Assembly: GCA_027064265.1 (NCBI GenBank)
Contig: JAMOQA010000530.1
Location: forward strand, 1-6,773
Source of the DNA: Acidobacteriota bacterium
GTDB taxonomy: Bacteria > Acidobacteriota > Polarisedimenticolia > J045
DNA: 6,773 nucleotides
Direction of reading: 5' to 3'
The notes beneath the pieces were generated by a model. It saw only the letters and a list, made by a program, of their open reading frames with translations, did no database searches and was not told where the DNA came from. Of the stretch, positions 1 to 5,352 are shown piece after piece (the first letter of the stretch is position 1; each line of letters begins with the position of its first letter). The position numbers were made by a program, and so were the translations under genes.

Positions 1-1272
1 CAGGCCGACGGCGAGCAGGGGGGCGAGCCCGGCGGCGAACAACCCGAAGGCGAAGGTCCCGACGAGGGCGACCAGGTCCCGGTGGACCCAGGCGAGCAGC
101 CAGGCCCCGGCACCGAGGAAGAACGTCGCCCAGCGGCCCCAGGAGAGCTCGTCCTCCACCGGCCGGCCGAACGCCCGGGGCAGGTCGCGGACCAGGGCCG
201 CGGCGCCGACGTTCAGGAACGAGTCCGCGGTCGACATGATCGCGGCAAGGGCGCCGGCGACCGCGAGGCCCGCCAGCCATTCCGGGGCCCCGTGGCAGAG
301 CCAGGAGATCATCGCGTCGTCGCAGCGGGTGGGGGGCGCCATCTCTCCCCGGGCGACCAGGGCCGGGACGGCGAAGCCGACGGCGACCCAGAGGAGCAGC
401 ACCAGGGACTGGCTCCCCCCGAGCACGAGGGGAAACCAGCGGAGCTGCCGGCGCTCCCGGAGCATGAAGAACTTGTGGACCATGTGGGGCTGGCCCAGCA
501 CGCCGACGGAGAAGAGGAAGAAGAACCCGGCCGCCGCCGCCGGCCCCAGCCTTCCGAGGGGGTGGAGGAACGACGCCCCGAACCGCTCGTCCGCGACGAT
601 CGACCGGACCATCGCTGCCGGGCCGCCGACTCCCGCCACGGCCCAGCCCGCGACCAGGATCCCCGTCACCATCATGACGAGCCCCTGGACCAGGTCGGTC
701 CACACCCCGGCCAGCATCCCGCCGAGGGTGCCGTAGGCCAGCACGGCGACCAGCCCGACCGCCATGCAGAAGGGGAGGCTGCCGTCGCCCAGCCACTCGC
801 GGGTCCCGAGAAGCGCCTCCCCGAGGAGGCCGAGGGCCAGCACCTGGGTGGCCAGGTAGCCGACCGAGCCGAGGACGACGGCCAGGATCGCGAGGATCGT
901 CGTCGGTCGGTGCCGCCAGCGCCACGCGACCACGTCGGGAACCGTGAAGATCTCCTCGCGCCCCGCCAGGTCCCGGAGGGGGCGGCCGACCACCCGGGTC
1001 AGCAGCCAGGGCGTGATCCCCACCGGGAAGACGATCCACAGCGACGCCGCTCCCAGCTTCCAGGTGATGCCCGGTCCCCCGAGGAACACGAACCCGCTGA
1101 AGGCGGCGGTCATCGTCGCGAGCGCCGTCGTGACCAGCCCGGCCCGCTGGCCCGCGATGAACCAGTCCCGGGCGCTCTCCGTCCGGAGGACCGCGAGGAC
1201 ACCGACACCGAGGACGAGCAGGAGCGACACCCCCGCGATCACGAGGACGACCGGTGTCGCGAGGCAGCTCAT
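1..1272 (-). CDS. Sodium:solute symporter (SSS family, PutP-like), 3' end outside window
   Basis: Membrane transporter of the SSS family (PF00474), which couples uptake of a small solute to sodium entry across the cytoplasmic membrane. The 424 visible residues are hydrophobic with about ten predicted helices. They carry family signatures: YGTLGGMLAGVWTDLVQG at residues 180-197, GQPHMVHKFF at 260-269, and AAIMSTADSFLN at 343-354. In the last, S347/T348 align with the helix-8 Ser pair that helps bind sodium in vSGLT (inferred alignment). The GQPH motif is closest to PutP-type members, but the substrate cannot be read from sequence. The ATG at 1272-1270 is supported by GGGAGGAGG just upstream and overlaps the stop of the preceding small membrane protein gene (ATGA), so the two are probably translationally coupled. 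No stop is reached before base 1. SSS proteins are usually about 450-550 residues, so the C-terminus is missing. Confidence 0.93.
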   Translation of the reverse strand, partial: MSCLATPVVLVIAGVSLLLVLGVGVLAVLRTESARDWFIAGQRAGLVTTALATMTAAFSGFVFLGGPGITWKLGAASLWIVFPVGITPWLLTRVVGRPLRDLAGREEIFTVPDVVAWRWRHRPTTILAILAVVLGSVGYLATQVLALGLLGEALLGTREWLGDGSLPFCMAVGLVAVLAYGTLGGMLAGVWTDLVQGLVMMVTGILVAGWAVAGVGGPAAMVRSIVADERFGASFLHPLGRLGPAAAAGFFFLFSVGVLGQPHMVHKFFMLRERRQLRWFPLVLGGSQSLVLLLWVAVGFAVPALVARGEMAPPTRCDDAMISWLCHGAPEWLAGLAVAGALAAIMSTADSFLNVGAAALVRDLPRAFGRPVEDELSWGRWATFFLGAGAWLLAWVHRDLVALVGTFAFGLFAAGLAPLLAVGL

Positions 1273-1610
1273 CGCCCCGCCTCCTCCCGCGCGCCGAGGA
1301 GGGCGCCGATCGCGAGGGGCAGGACCCACAGCAGGACGATCGCGGCGAGGAGCGCCGCGGGGGAGCGAAGGAACAGGACGGCCAGGAAGCCCGCGAGCAG
1401 GACGAGGGCCAGCGCGCCGCGCAGGACGATCTCCGCTCGGCGGCGGTCGGCCCGCGCGCGCGGGACGATGAGCGGAAGCAGGGCGAGCAGCAGGAACGCG
1501 AGGGTTCCTCCCCGGCCGGGGCCGAGGAAGAGCACGAGCAGCAGGCCAACCGCCGCGGTCGTGACGAGGTCGATGGCCCGCCGCCCTGGTGATCCCGGTG
1601 CCTCGCGCAT
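1269..1610 (-). CDS. Small four-helix membrane protein, coupled to the symporter
   Basis: A 113-residue protein with a short basic N-terminus and four hydrophobic segments at about residues 13-30, 35-50, 60-81 and 84-106. The segments are separated by short Arg-rich loops (RARADRRR at 51-58). I do not recognise a family. The reading frame stays open upstream to an ATG at 1667, but I chose the ATG at 1610 because GTGGAGGAAC lies at the right distance before it and the extra 19 residues are a polar tail. The stop overlaps the symporter ATG. Many SSS transporters have a small membrane partner encoded just upstream (for example the DUF485 or DUF997 proteins), but those are usually two-helix proteins; here four are predicted. 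A role as an accessory subunit is inference from position only. In the mRNA the ribosome binding site falls in the loop and 3' arm of a possible 6-bp hairpin (1615-1632). Confidence 0.72.
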   Translation of the reverse strand: MREAPGSPGRRAIDLVTTAAVGLLLVLFLGPGRGGTLAFLLLALLPLIVPRARADRRRAEIVLRGALALVLLAGFLAVLFLRSPAALLAAIVLLWVLPLAIGALLGAREEAGR

Positions 1611-1699
1611 GGAACCGTTCCTCCACGAACGGGGCCGTCCCCCCGGGGAAGCGGAACGGAGTTGCACGAATGAGAAACGGGCGGGAAGCAGGATTCTAA

Positions 1700-1721
1700 C
1701 CCGGATTGCGGGGGTTCCGGG
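1700..1721 (-). terminator. Possible weak terminator hairpin after the DUF134 gene
   Basis: Read on the minus strand, CCCGGA and TCCGGG form a perfect 6-bp stem around a 10-nt loop directly after the TAG stop of the DUF134 gene. A mixed T-containing stretch (TTAGAATCCTGCTT) follows, not a clean T-run. It could be a weak intrinsic terminator or merely a chance GC hairpin. The rest of the 111-nt gap to the next gene shows no other clear signal. Confidence 0.25.
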
Positions 1722-2051
1722 CTACCCGCGCGGGAAGGGCCCCCGCCCGCGGGGCGGCCGGACGACCACGTGGTCCGCGTCGGCGACCGCGAGAGCCCTG
1801 CCGTGGACCAAGGCGTCCGCCACCTTCCGGCGGGCCGCCCACAGCAGTCGCTGGAGGGTGCCCCGGGAGATTCCCATCAGGTCCGCCGCCGCCTGCTGGT
1901 CCTTTCCCTCCAGGTCGACGAGGCGCATCGCCTCCAGCTCGTCGAGGAGCAGCTCGACGACGGCGAGGTCCCGCATCGGGACGCCGCTCGGCTTGTAGAG
2001 CCGGTAGCCGGGCGCGCGGCGGCAGAACCGAACCTTCTTCATGCGCCCCAT
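1722..2051 (-). CDS. DUF134 / UPF0251 helix-turn-helix protein, probable regulator
   Basis: A 109-residue member of the DUF134 (UPF0251, PF02001) family of small putative DNA-binding proteins. Family landmarks seen here are the N-terminal KKVRFCRR segment (5-12), YKPSGVPMRDL (19-29), the strongly conserved LLLDELEAMRLVDLEG (34-49), and a sigma-region-4-like helix-turn-helix at about 52-82 (QQAAADLMGISRGTLQRLL then ARRKVADALVHGRAL). The ATG at 2051 is preceded by GGGAGGA at normal spacing; an ATG three codons in (MKKVRF) is a less likely start. The gene is divergent from the NifX/ATPase operon that begins at 2247. DUF134 genes are often found beside PF02579 genes, so I infer that it regulates that operon and perhaps itself through the palindrome at 2167-2180. 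The last 20 residues (PPRGRGPFPRG end) are a basic tail beyond the usual domain. Confidence 0.92.
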   Translation of the reverse strand: MGRMKKVRFCRRAPGYRLYKPSGVPMRDLAVVELLLDELEAMRLVDLEGKDQQAAADLMGISRGTLQRLLWAARRKVADALVHGRALAVADADHVVVRPPRGRGPFPRG

Positions 2052-2079
2052 CGGGTCCTCCCGGGTCGATCCGGGGCCA

Positions 2080-2109
2080 ACGGTAGGGAGCCCGGCCCGC
2101 CGCGGTCAA
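2080..2109 (-). promoter_or_regulatory. Candidate promoter for the DUF134 gene
   Basis: On the minus strand TTGACC (2109-2104) is followed after 18 nt by TACCGT (2085-2080), a pattern common for sigma70-type promoters in GC-rich genomes. Transcription would start near 2073, about 20 nt before the ATG and just upstream of the GGGAGGA ribosome binding site. A perfect TATAAT also lies on this strand at 2185-2180, but it has no recognisable -35 box at the usual distance. Confidence 0.45.
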
Positions 2110-2155
2110 GGAGCGGTTTCCGTCGCCCGCGAAGCTTGCTGCGAGAGAATCGCAC

Positions 2156-2184
2156 TTGACTTTGCCTGTGCATATGCACATTAT
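2156..2184 (+). promoter_or_regulatory. sigma70-type promoter of the NifX/ATPase operon
   Basis: TTGACT at 2156-2161 matches five of six -35 consensus bases. After 17 nt, CATTAT at 2179-2184 matches four of six -10 bases. An alternative -10, TATACG at 2182-2187, would give a 20-nt spacer. This is the most AT-rich stretch near the operon, and it lies about 60 nt before the first ATG, so the start site would be near 2191. The spacer contains the perfect palindrome described separately, which suggests that a regulator binds between the two boxes. Confidence 0.62.
2167..2180. promoter_or_regulatory. Perfect 14-bp palindromic operator inside the promoter
   Basis: TGTGCATATGCACA reads the same on both strands and fills most of the spacer between the -35 and -10 boxes of the rightward promoter, overlapping the -10 by two bases. 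A dimeric helix-turn-helix protein bound here would compete with RNA polymerase or reshape the promoter. The nearest candidate is the divergently encoded DUF134 protein; that link is inference from position. Confidence 0.6.
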
Positions 2185-2191
2185 ACGGGGT

Positions 2192-2233
2192 GGAGGGCCG
2201 GGAGGCCCTCCGGCGCGGGGCGGGAAGCCCCGC
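2192..2233 (+). promoter_or_regulatory. Two tandem hairpins filling the operon leader
   Basis: The first hairpin has an 8-bp perfect stem (2192-2199 with 2204-2211) closed by a GGGA loop, which fits the GNRA tetraloop pattern. The second has a 7-bp perfect stem (2215-2221 with 2227-2233) with a GGGAA loop and ends directly against the Shine-Dalgarno. If transcription starts near 2191, almost the entire leader is structured. Possible roles are 5' mRNA protection, keeping the ribosome site open, or binding of a GGA-recognising protein such as CsrA. None of these is shown by sequence alone. Confidence 0.5.
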
Positions 2234-2240
2234 AGGAGGT
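2234..2240 (+). promoter_or_regulatory. Strong ribosome binding site that sets the first start of the operon
   Basis: AGGAGGT lies six bases before the ATG at 2247. This near-perfect anti-16S match decides the start of the first operon gene over the ATG at 2190, which lies inside the leader hairpins and has no comparable site. Confidence 0.75.
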
Positions 2241-2246
2241 GTGACC

Positions 2247-2585
2247 ATGTGGTGGGGTCGTGGATTCGGCTACGGCTTCGGTCGCGGATTCGGCTTCGGG
2301 CGTGGCTTCGGCCGCGGTTGGGGCCGCGGTCGGGGGCCGGGCAACCCGTACCCGTACTGCCGGGCATACCCCTGGCTGCCCCGCGGCTGGTGGTGGACCG
2401 GCGCGTACGCGGCCGACGCGAGCACCGGCGCCGTGCCCCTCCCGCCCCGGGGCTGGACGCCGCCCGCCGGGTGGGGCATGAACCCGTGGTGGGGCTGGAA
2501 CGGTGGTGTCCCCCGGGTGACGCCGATGCAACAGCAACAGCAGGCCACGGAAGCGAACCAGCAGGCAACGGAGGAAACGCCATGA
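2247..2585 (+). CDS. Gly/Arg/Trp-rich small protein, DUF5320-like in position
   Basis: A 112-residue low-complexity protein. Residues 1-30 are built from Gly-Arg-Gly-Phe/Tyr/Trp repeats (MWWGRGFGYGFGRGFGFG and onward). The middle is Pro/Trp/Tyr-rich with a single Cys (PYPYCRAYPWLPRGWWW). The C-terminus is Gln/Glu/Ala/Thr-rich (MQQQQQATEANQQATEETP) and looks disordered or coiled. There is no signal peptide or membrane helix. Small Gly-rich proteins labelled DUF5320 are often encoded beside NifX/Mrp genes, and this protein fits that place, but I see no diagnostic motif, so the family call is tentative and the function unknown. It starts at an ATG with a very strong ribosome site, and its TGA overlaps the ATG of the next gene (ATGA). 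It is therefore certainly part of the operon and probably made at a high rate. Confidence 0.78.
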   Translation: MWWGRGFGYGFGRGFGFGRGFGRGWGRGRGPGNPYPYCRAYPWLPRGWWWTGAYAADASTGAVPLPPRGWTPPAGWGMNPWWGWNGGVPRVTPMQQQQQATEANQQATEETP

Positions 2586-3214
2586 GGATCGCGGTCGCCA
2601 CCGAGCGTGGCGGACTGGACGACGTCGTCAGCCCGAACTTCGGCCGGGCCCCGACGATCACGTTCGTCGACGTGGACGACGCGACGGGCGAGATCGTCGC
2701 CCACGAGGTCGTGGAGAACCCCTTCGCCGGGGCCCCGTCGGGGGCGGGCACCCAGGCGTCCCAGCTCGTCGCGGAGAAGGGGGCGGCCGTCGTCCTCGCC
2801 GGCGCCTTCGGGCCCAAGGCCGCCCAGGTCCTCGAGGCGACCGGGGTCCGGGCCGTGCCCGCCTCCGGACCGGTCCGCGACGCCGTCCTCGCCGTGGCCT
2901 CGGGCGACGTTCGCCCGGCCGGCGGCAACCCCGGCCCGGGCGCCTCGCCGGGCACCGGGGCCGGTCCCGGCTGGGGACCCCCGGGAGGCGCGTACGGACC
3001 TCCCGGCATGGGGCCCGGTGGTGCGGGCTTCGGGCCGGGCATGGGGCCGGGGATGGGCCCGGGCGGTGGCTTCGGTCGCGGCATGGGCATGGGTCGCGGC
3101 ATGGGCATGGGTCGTGGCCGGGGGATGGGCCGCGGCGGCGGCTGGGGCCGCGGCGGCGGTGGTGGCGGCTGGGGTCGCGGCGGCGGTGGTGGCCGCGGCC
3201 GCGGCGGCTGGTGA
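2582..3214 (+). CDS. NifX/ORP-family (PF02579) protein with long Gly/Arg/Met-rich tail
   Basis: A 210-residue protein in two parts. Residues 1 to about 110 form a dinitrogenase iron-molybdenum cofactor-type domain (PF02579: NifX, NafY, NifB C-terminus, ORP). It has the N-terminal MRIAVAT strand, the PNFGRAP cofactor-side loop at 18-24, GAGTQASQLVAEKGAAVVLAG at about 54-74, and FGPKAAQVLEATGVRAV at 76-92. Proteins of this family carry or insert metal-sulfur cofactors; the Desulfovibrio ORP holds a Mo-Cu-S cluster. Residues from about 112 to 210 are Gly/Pro, then Gly/Met, then Gly/Arg/Trp repeats (GMGMGRGMGMGRGRGMG, then GWGRGGGGG twice), roughly doubling the usual length of about 110. The tail resembles the N-terminus of the protein encoded just upstream. 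It may bind metal or nucleic acid or mediate assembly; this is inference. GGAGGAA precedes the ATG, which overlaps the previous stop. Confidence 0.9.
   Translation: MRIAVATERGGLDDVVSPNFGRAPTITFVDVDDATGEIVAHEVVENPFAGAPSGAGTQASQLVAEKGAAVVLAGAFGPKAAQVLEATGVRAVPASGPVRDAVLAVASGDVRPAGGNPGPGASPGTGAGPGWGPPGGAYGPPGMGPGGAGFGPGMGPGMGPGGGFGRGMGMGRGMGMGRGRGMGRGGGWGRGGGGGGWGRGGGGGRGRGGW
3074..3118 (+). repeat. 18-bp tandem repeat in the Gly/Met tail
   Basis: The 18-bp unit GGTCGCGGCATGGGCATG occurs twice in direct tandem (3074-3091 and 3092-3109), identical at every base, with a degenerate partial third copy to 3118. It encodes G-R-G-M-G-M. Identical codons in both copies suggest recent duplication by slippage rather than old selection on the peptide alone. 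Confidence 0.85.
3140..3193 (+). repeat. 27-bp tandem repeat in the Gly/Arg/Trp tail
   Basis: Two adjoining 27-bp units (3140-3166 and 3167-3193) differ at one base (GGCCGC against GGTCGC) and encode G-W-G-R-G-G-G-G-G. The phase is kept, so tail length could vary by whole units between strains. Confidence 0.85.
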
Positions 3215-3258
3215 CGCGCGCCGTTCAAGTTGACGGAAAGTCCAACCGGGAGGTGACC

Positions 3259-3624
3259 ATGAGCATCGTGTGCGTGCCGTCCGCGGGTGCGGGTGGCCTC
3301 GGGGACCGGGTGAGCGCCCACTTCGGGCACGCCCCGGTCTACACCCTGTGGGACAGCGAGAGCGGGGAGGTCCGCGTCGTGCCGAACGACTCGGAACACA
3401 TGGGCGGACGCGGGCTCCCCGCCGACAACCTGGCGGCCCTCGGGATCGACGTGCTCCTGTGCGGCGGGATCGGGCGCAAGGCGATCGAGCTGTGCGCCGC
3501 CCGCGGCATCGAGGTGTTCGTCGGCCCGTGGGCGACCGTCGGCGAGGCGATCGAGGACTGGCGCGCGGGACGTGCCACCCCGGCCGGGCTCGCCGACGGA
3601 TGCGGCGGCGGGGGCCGCTGCTGA
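3259..3624 (+). CDS. Second NifX/ORP-family (PF02579) protein with Cys-containing C-terminus
   Basis: A 121-residue protein made essentially of one PF02579 domain. The start is MSIVCVPSAGAGGLGDRVSAHFGHAP; the HFGHAP loop at 21-26 provides two histidines where relatives have HFG-R/C. ADNLAALGIDVLLCGGIGRKAIELC then aligns with the family core, followed by GIEVFVGPWATVGEAIEDWRAG. The end, DGCGGGGRC (C115 and C121), is a short Cys-Gly tail that could bind metal. The protein is probably a cytoplasmic carrier of a metal-sulfur cofactor, working with the two ATPases encoded next; by analogy with ORP operons this is likely but not proven. The ATG has a GGGAGGTGA site, and 44 nt separate it from the previous gene. 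Its TGA overlaps the next ATG (TGATG). Confidence 0.92.
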   Translation: MSIVCVPSAGAGGLGDRVSAHFGHAPVYTLWDSESGEVRVVPNDSEHMGGRGLPADNLAALGIDVLLCGGIGRKAIELCAARGIEVFVGPWATVGEAIEDWRAGRATPAGLADGCGGGGRC

Positions 3625-4469
3625 TGATCCTTGCCGTGGCCAGCGGAAAGGGGGGGACGGGGAAGACCACCGTCGCGGTCGGCCTCGCCCTCGCCCTTTC
3701 GGAGACGCGCCCCGTCCAGCTCCTCGACGCGGACGTCGAGGCGCCGAACGCCCACCTGTTCCTCGACGTCACGTGGACCGGGGAGCGGCGGGTCGTCACC
3801 TGGCGTCCCCGGATCGACCCGGAGGCCTGCGACCTCTGCGGCCTCTGCGTCGAGGCCTGCGAGTTCGGCGCCCTCGCCCGGGCCGGGGAGAAGATCCTCG
3901 TCTTCGACGAGCTGTGCCACGGCTGCGGGGTCTGCCGGCGGGTCTGTCCCCGGGACGCGATCACCGAGATCGAGGTTCCCCTCGGGAAGGTCCAGGTCGG
4001 CGAGGCCGACGGGTTCCCGTTCGCCCGGGGCGTCCTCGACGTCGGGGAGGCGACGGCGACCCCGGTGGTCCACGCCCTCAAGCGGGAGATCGACCCGGAC
4101 CGCCTCGCGATCCTCGACTGTCCGCCGGGAACCGGTTGCCCCACCATCGCCTCCCTCCGGGGCGCCGACGCGGCGATCCTGGTGACGGAGCCGACGCCGT
4201 TCGGCCTGCACGACCTCAAGGCCGCGGTCTCGGTGGCCCGGGCCGTCGGTGTGCCCGCCGGCGTCGTGGTCAACCGGGACGGGATCGGGGACGACGGCGT
4301 CCTCCGCTGGTGCGAGGAGGAGGGCATCCCGGTCCTCGCGCGGATCCCGTTCGACCGGGAGATCGCCGCCCTCTACGCCGAGGGTCGCAACCCGGCCCGG
4401 GAGAGCGCGACCTTCCGCGAGGCCGTGCTCGCGGCCCTCGCGGGCCTCGAACGGGAGGTGCTGGCATGA
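3624..4469 (+). CDS. MinD/Mrp-type P-loop ATPase with two inserted [4Fe-4S] motifs (first paralogue)
   Basis: A 281-residue cytoplasmic ATPase of the MinD/Mrp/NBP35 class with a ferredoxin insert. The deviant Walker A SGKGGTGKT is at 7-15, with LLDADVEAPN at 33-42. Two four-cysteine sets follow: C69-x2-C72-x2-C75-x3-C79, and C98-x2-C101-x2-C104-x3-C108-Pro. The Walker B-like LDCPPGTGCP is at 164-173 and ILVTEPTPFGLHDL follows. The family couples ATP binding to holding, moving or using Fe-S or metal clusters; pairs of such ATPases accompany ORP in Desulfovibrio (DVU2103/DVU2104 type). After the cysteines this copy has VPLGKVQVGEADGFPFARGVLDVGEAT, where the next gene has the EENSGKLVT motif, so the two are not interchangeable. 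The start is chosen at the overlapping TGATG; the frame is open further upstream but that part is out of phase with the real gene before it. The last codons overlap the next start. Confidence 0.95.
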   Translation: MILAVASGKGGTGKTTVAVGLALALSETRPVQLLDADVEAPNAHLFLDVTWTGERRVVTWRPRIDPEACDLCGLCVEACEFGALARAGEKILVFDELCHGCGVCRRVCPRDAITEIEVPLGKVQVGEADGFPFARGVLDVGEATATPVVHALKREIDPDRLAILDCPPGTGCPTIASLRGADAAILVTEPTPFGLHDLKAAVSVARAVGVPAGVVVNRDGIGDDGVLRWCEEEGIPVLARIPFDREIAALYAEGRNPARESATFREAVLAALAGLEREVLA

Positions 4470-5338
4470 ACCCCCCGACCATCGTCTTCCTCTCGGGCAA
4501 GGGCGGCACCGGCAAGACGTCGGTGACAGCGGCGTTCGCCGTGCTCGGGGGACACCAGGTGCTCGCCGACGCCGACGTCGAGGCGGCGAACCTGCACATC
4601 CTGCTCGCGCCCCGCGTCGAAGAGCAGGGGGAGTTCGAGGGCTCGAAGGTCGCGATCAAGGACGACTCCCTCTGTACCCGCTGCGGCGAGTGCCGGGAGG
4701 CGTGCCGCTTCGAGGCGATCGACGAGGAGTTCAACATCGACCCGTGGCTCTGCGAGGGGTGCGGGGCCTGCGTTCACGCCTGTCCCGTGGACGCGATCCG
4801 CCTCGAGCCCCAGGTGACCGGCCACTGGATCACGGGCACGAGTGCCCGGGGGCCCTTCGCCGGGGCGGAACTGCTCCCCGGCGAGGAGAACTCCGGCAAG
4901 CTCGTCACCCTGGTCCGGCAGAAGGCCCGGCAGATCGCTTCCCGGGTCGAGACCCCCTGGGTCCTGGTCGACGGGCCCCCGGGGATCGGCTGCCCGGTGA
5001 TCGCCTCGGTCACCGGGGTCGACGGAGCGGTGCTCGTCACCGAGCCGACCGTCTCCGGCCTCCACGACGTCGAGCGGGCCCTGGGGGTCGTCCGGCACTT
5101 CGGGGCCCCGGCCGCGCTCGTGATCAACAAGTGGGACCTCTCCCCCGCCACCGCCGAGCGGATCGAGTCCTGGGCGACGGAACGGCAGCTCCCCGTGCTC
5201 GCGCGCATCCCGTACGACCCGGCGGTCCCCCGGGCGATGGTTGCCGGAAAGAGCGTCGTCGAGACCGACCCGGAGGCGCCCGCCTCCCGGGCCCTCCGGG
5301 ACGCGTACGCCCGCTTCCGACAGCTCGTGCTCGGCTGA
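4466..5338 (+). CDS. MinD/Mrp-type P-loop ATPase with two inserted [4Fe-4S] motifs (second paralogue)
   Basis: A 290-residue paralogue of the preceding ATPase with the same order of parts: deviant Walker A SGKGGTGKT at 10-18, ADADVEAANLH at 34-44, cysteine sets C70/C73/C76/C80 and C96/C99/C102/C106-Pro, Walker B-like VDGPPGIGCP at 168-177, and VLVTEPTVSGLHDVERAL. It keeps the GEENSGKLVTLVRQKAR segment (139-155) that is well conserved in ferredoxin-fused MinD ATPases. It probably forms a heterodimer with the first ATPase, acting on a cofactor held by the PF02579 proteins; this is inferred from the tandem arrangement and from ORP operons. GGGAGGTG precedes the ATG, which overlaps the previous stop (ATGA). 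It is the last gene of the operon. No clear terminator follows, and a possible opposite-strand gene ends only 14 nt away. Confidence 0.95.
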   Translation: MNPPTIVFLSGKGGTGKTSVTAAFAVLGGHQVLADADVEAANLHILLAPRVEEQGEFEGSKVAIKDDSLCTRCGECREACRFEAIDEEFNIDPWLCEGCGACVHACPVDAIRLEPQVTGHWITGTSARGPFAGAELLPGEENSGKLVTLVRQKARQIASRVETPWVLVDGPPGIGCPVIASVTGVDGAVLVTEPTVSGLHDVERALGVVRHFGAPAALVINKWDLSPATAERIESWATERQLPVLARIPYDPAVPRAMVAGKSVVETDPEAPASRALRDAYARFRQLVLG

Positions 5339-5352
5339 ACGGCGTCGACCGG

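Noticed and set aside
1693..1698. Promoter -10 box TAGAAT on the minus strand before the small membrane protein gene
   Set aside because: It matches five of six consensus bases, but no -35 box is found 16-18 nt upstream and it lies 80 nt before the gene. Not enough to list as a promoter.
1675..1735. tRNA or tRNA remnant on the minus strand (GGGTTAGAATCC resembles a T-arm, and GCGGGTA could pair with TTCCCGC)
   Set aside because: The T-loop has a wrong base (TTAGAAT for TTCGAAT), one stem pair fails, only about 24 nt lie between the acceptor and T arms so the D or anticodon arm is missing, and there is no CCA. It overlaps the DUF134 stop. Probably coincidence.
82..1998. 638-residue plus-strand open frame over the symporter region
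   Set aside because: Its composition is Arg/Pro/Glu/Asp-rich with no recognisable domain, and it lies opposite three well-supported minus-strand genes. It is a shadow of high-GC coding sequence.
3215..3258. Internal promoter between the two PF02579 genes (TTGACG at 3230-3235)
   Set aside because: The -35-like hexamer has no -10 box at 16-19 nt; that position is occupied by the ribosome binding site of the next gene.
5339..5352. Terminator between the ATPase operon and the convergent frame
   Set aside because: The 14-nt gap and its neighbourhood contain no hairpin followed by a T-run. The palindromes from 5550 on are over 200 nt away and have only TTTCTTT after them.
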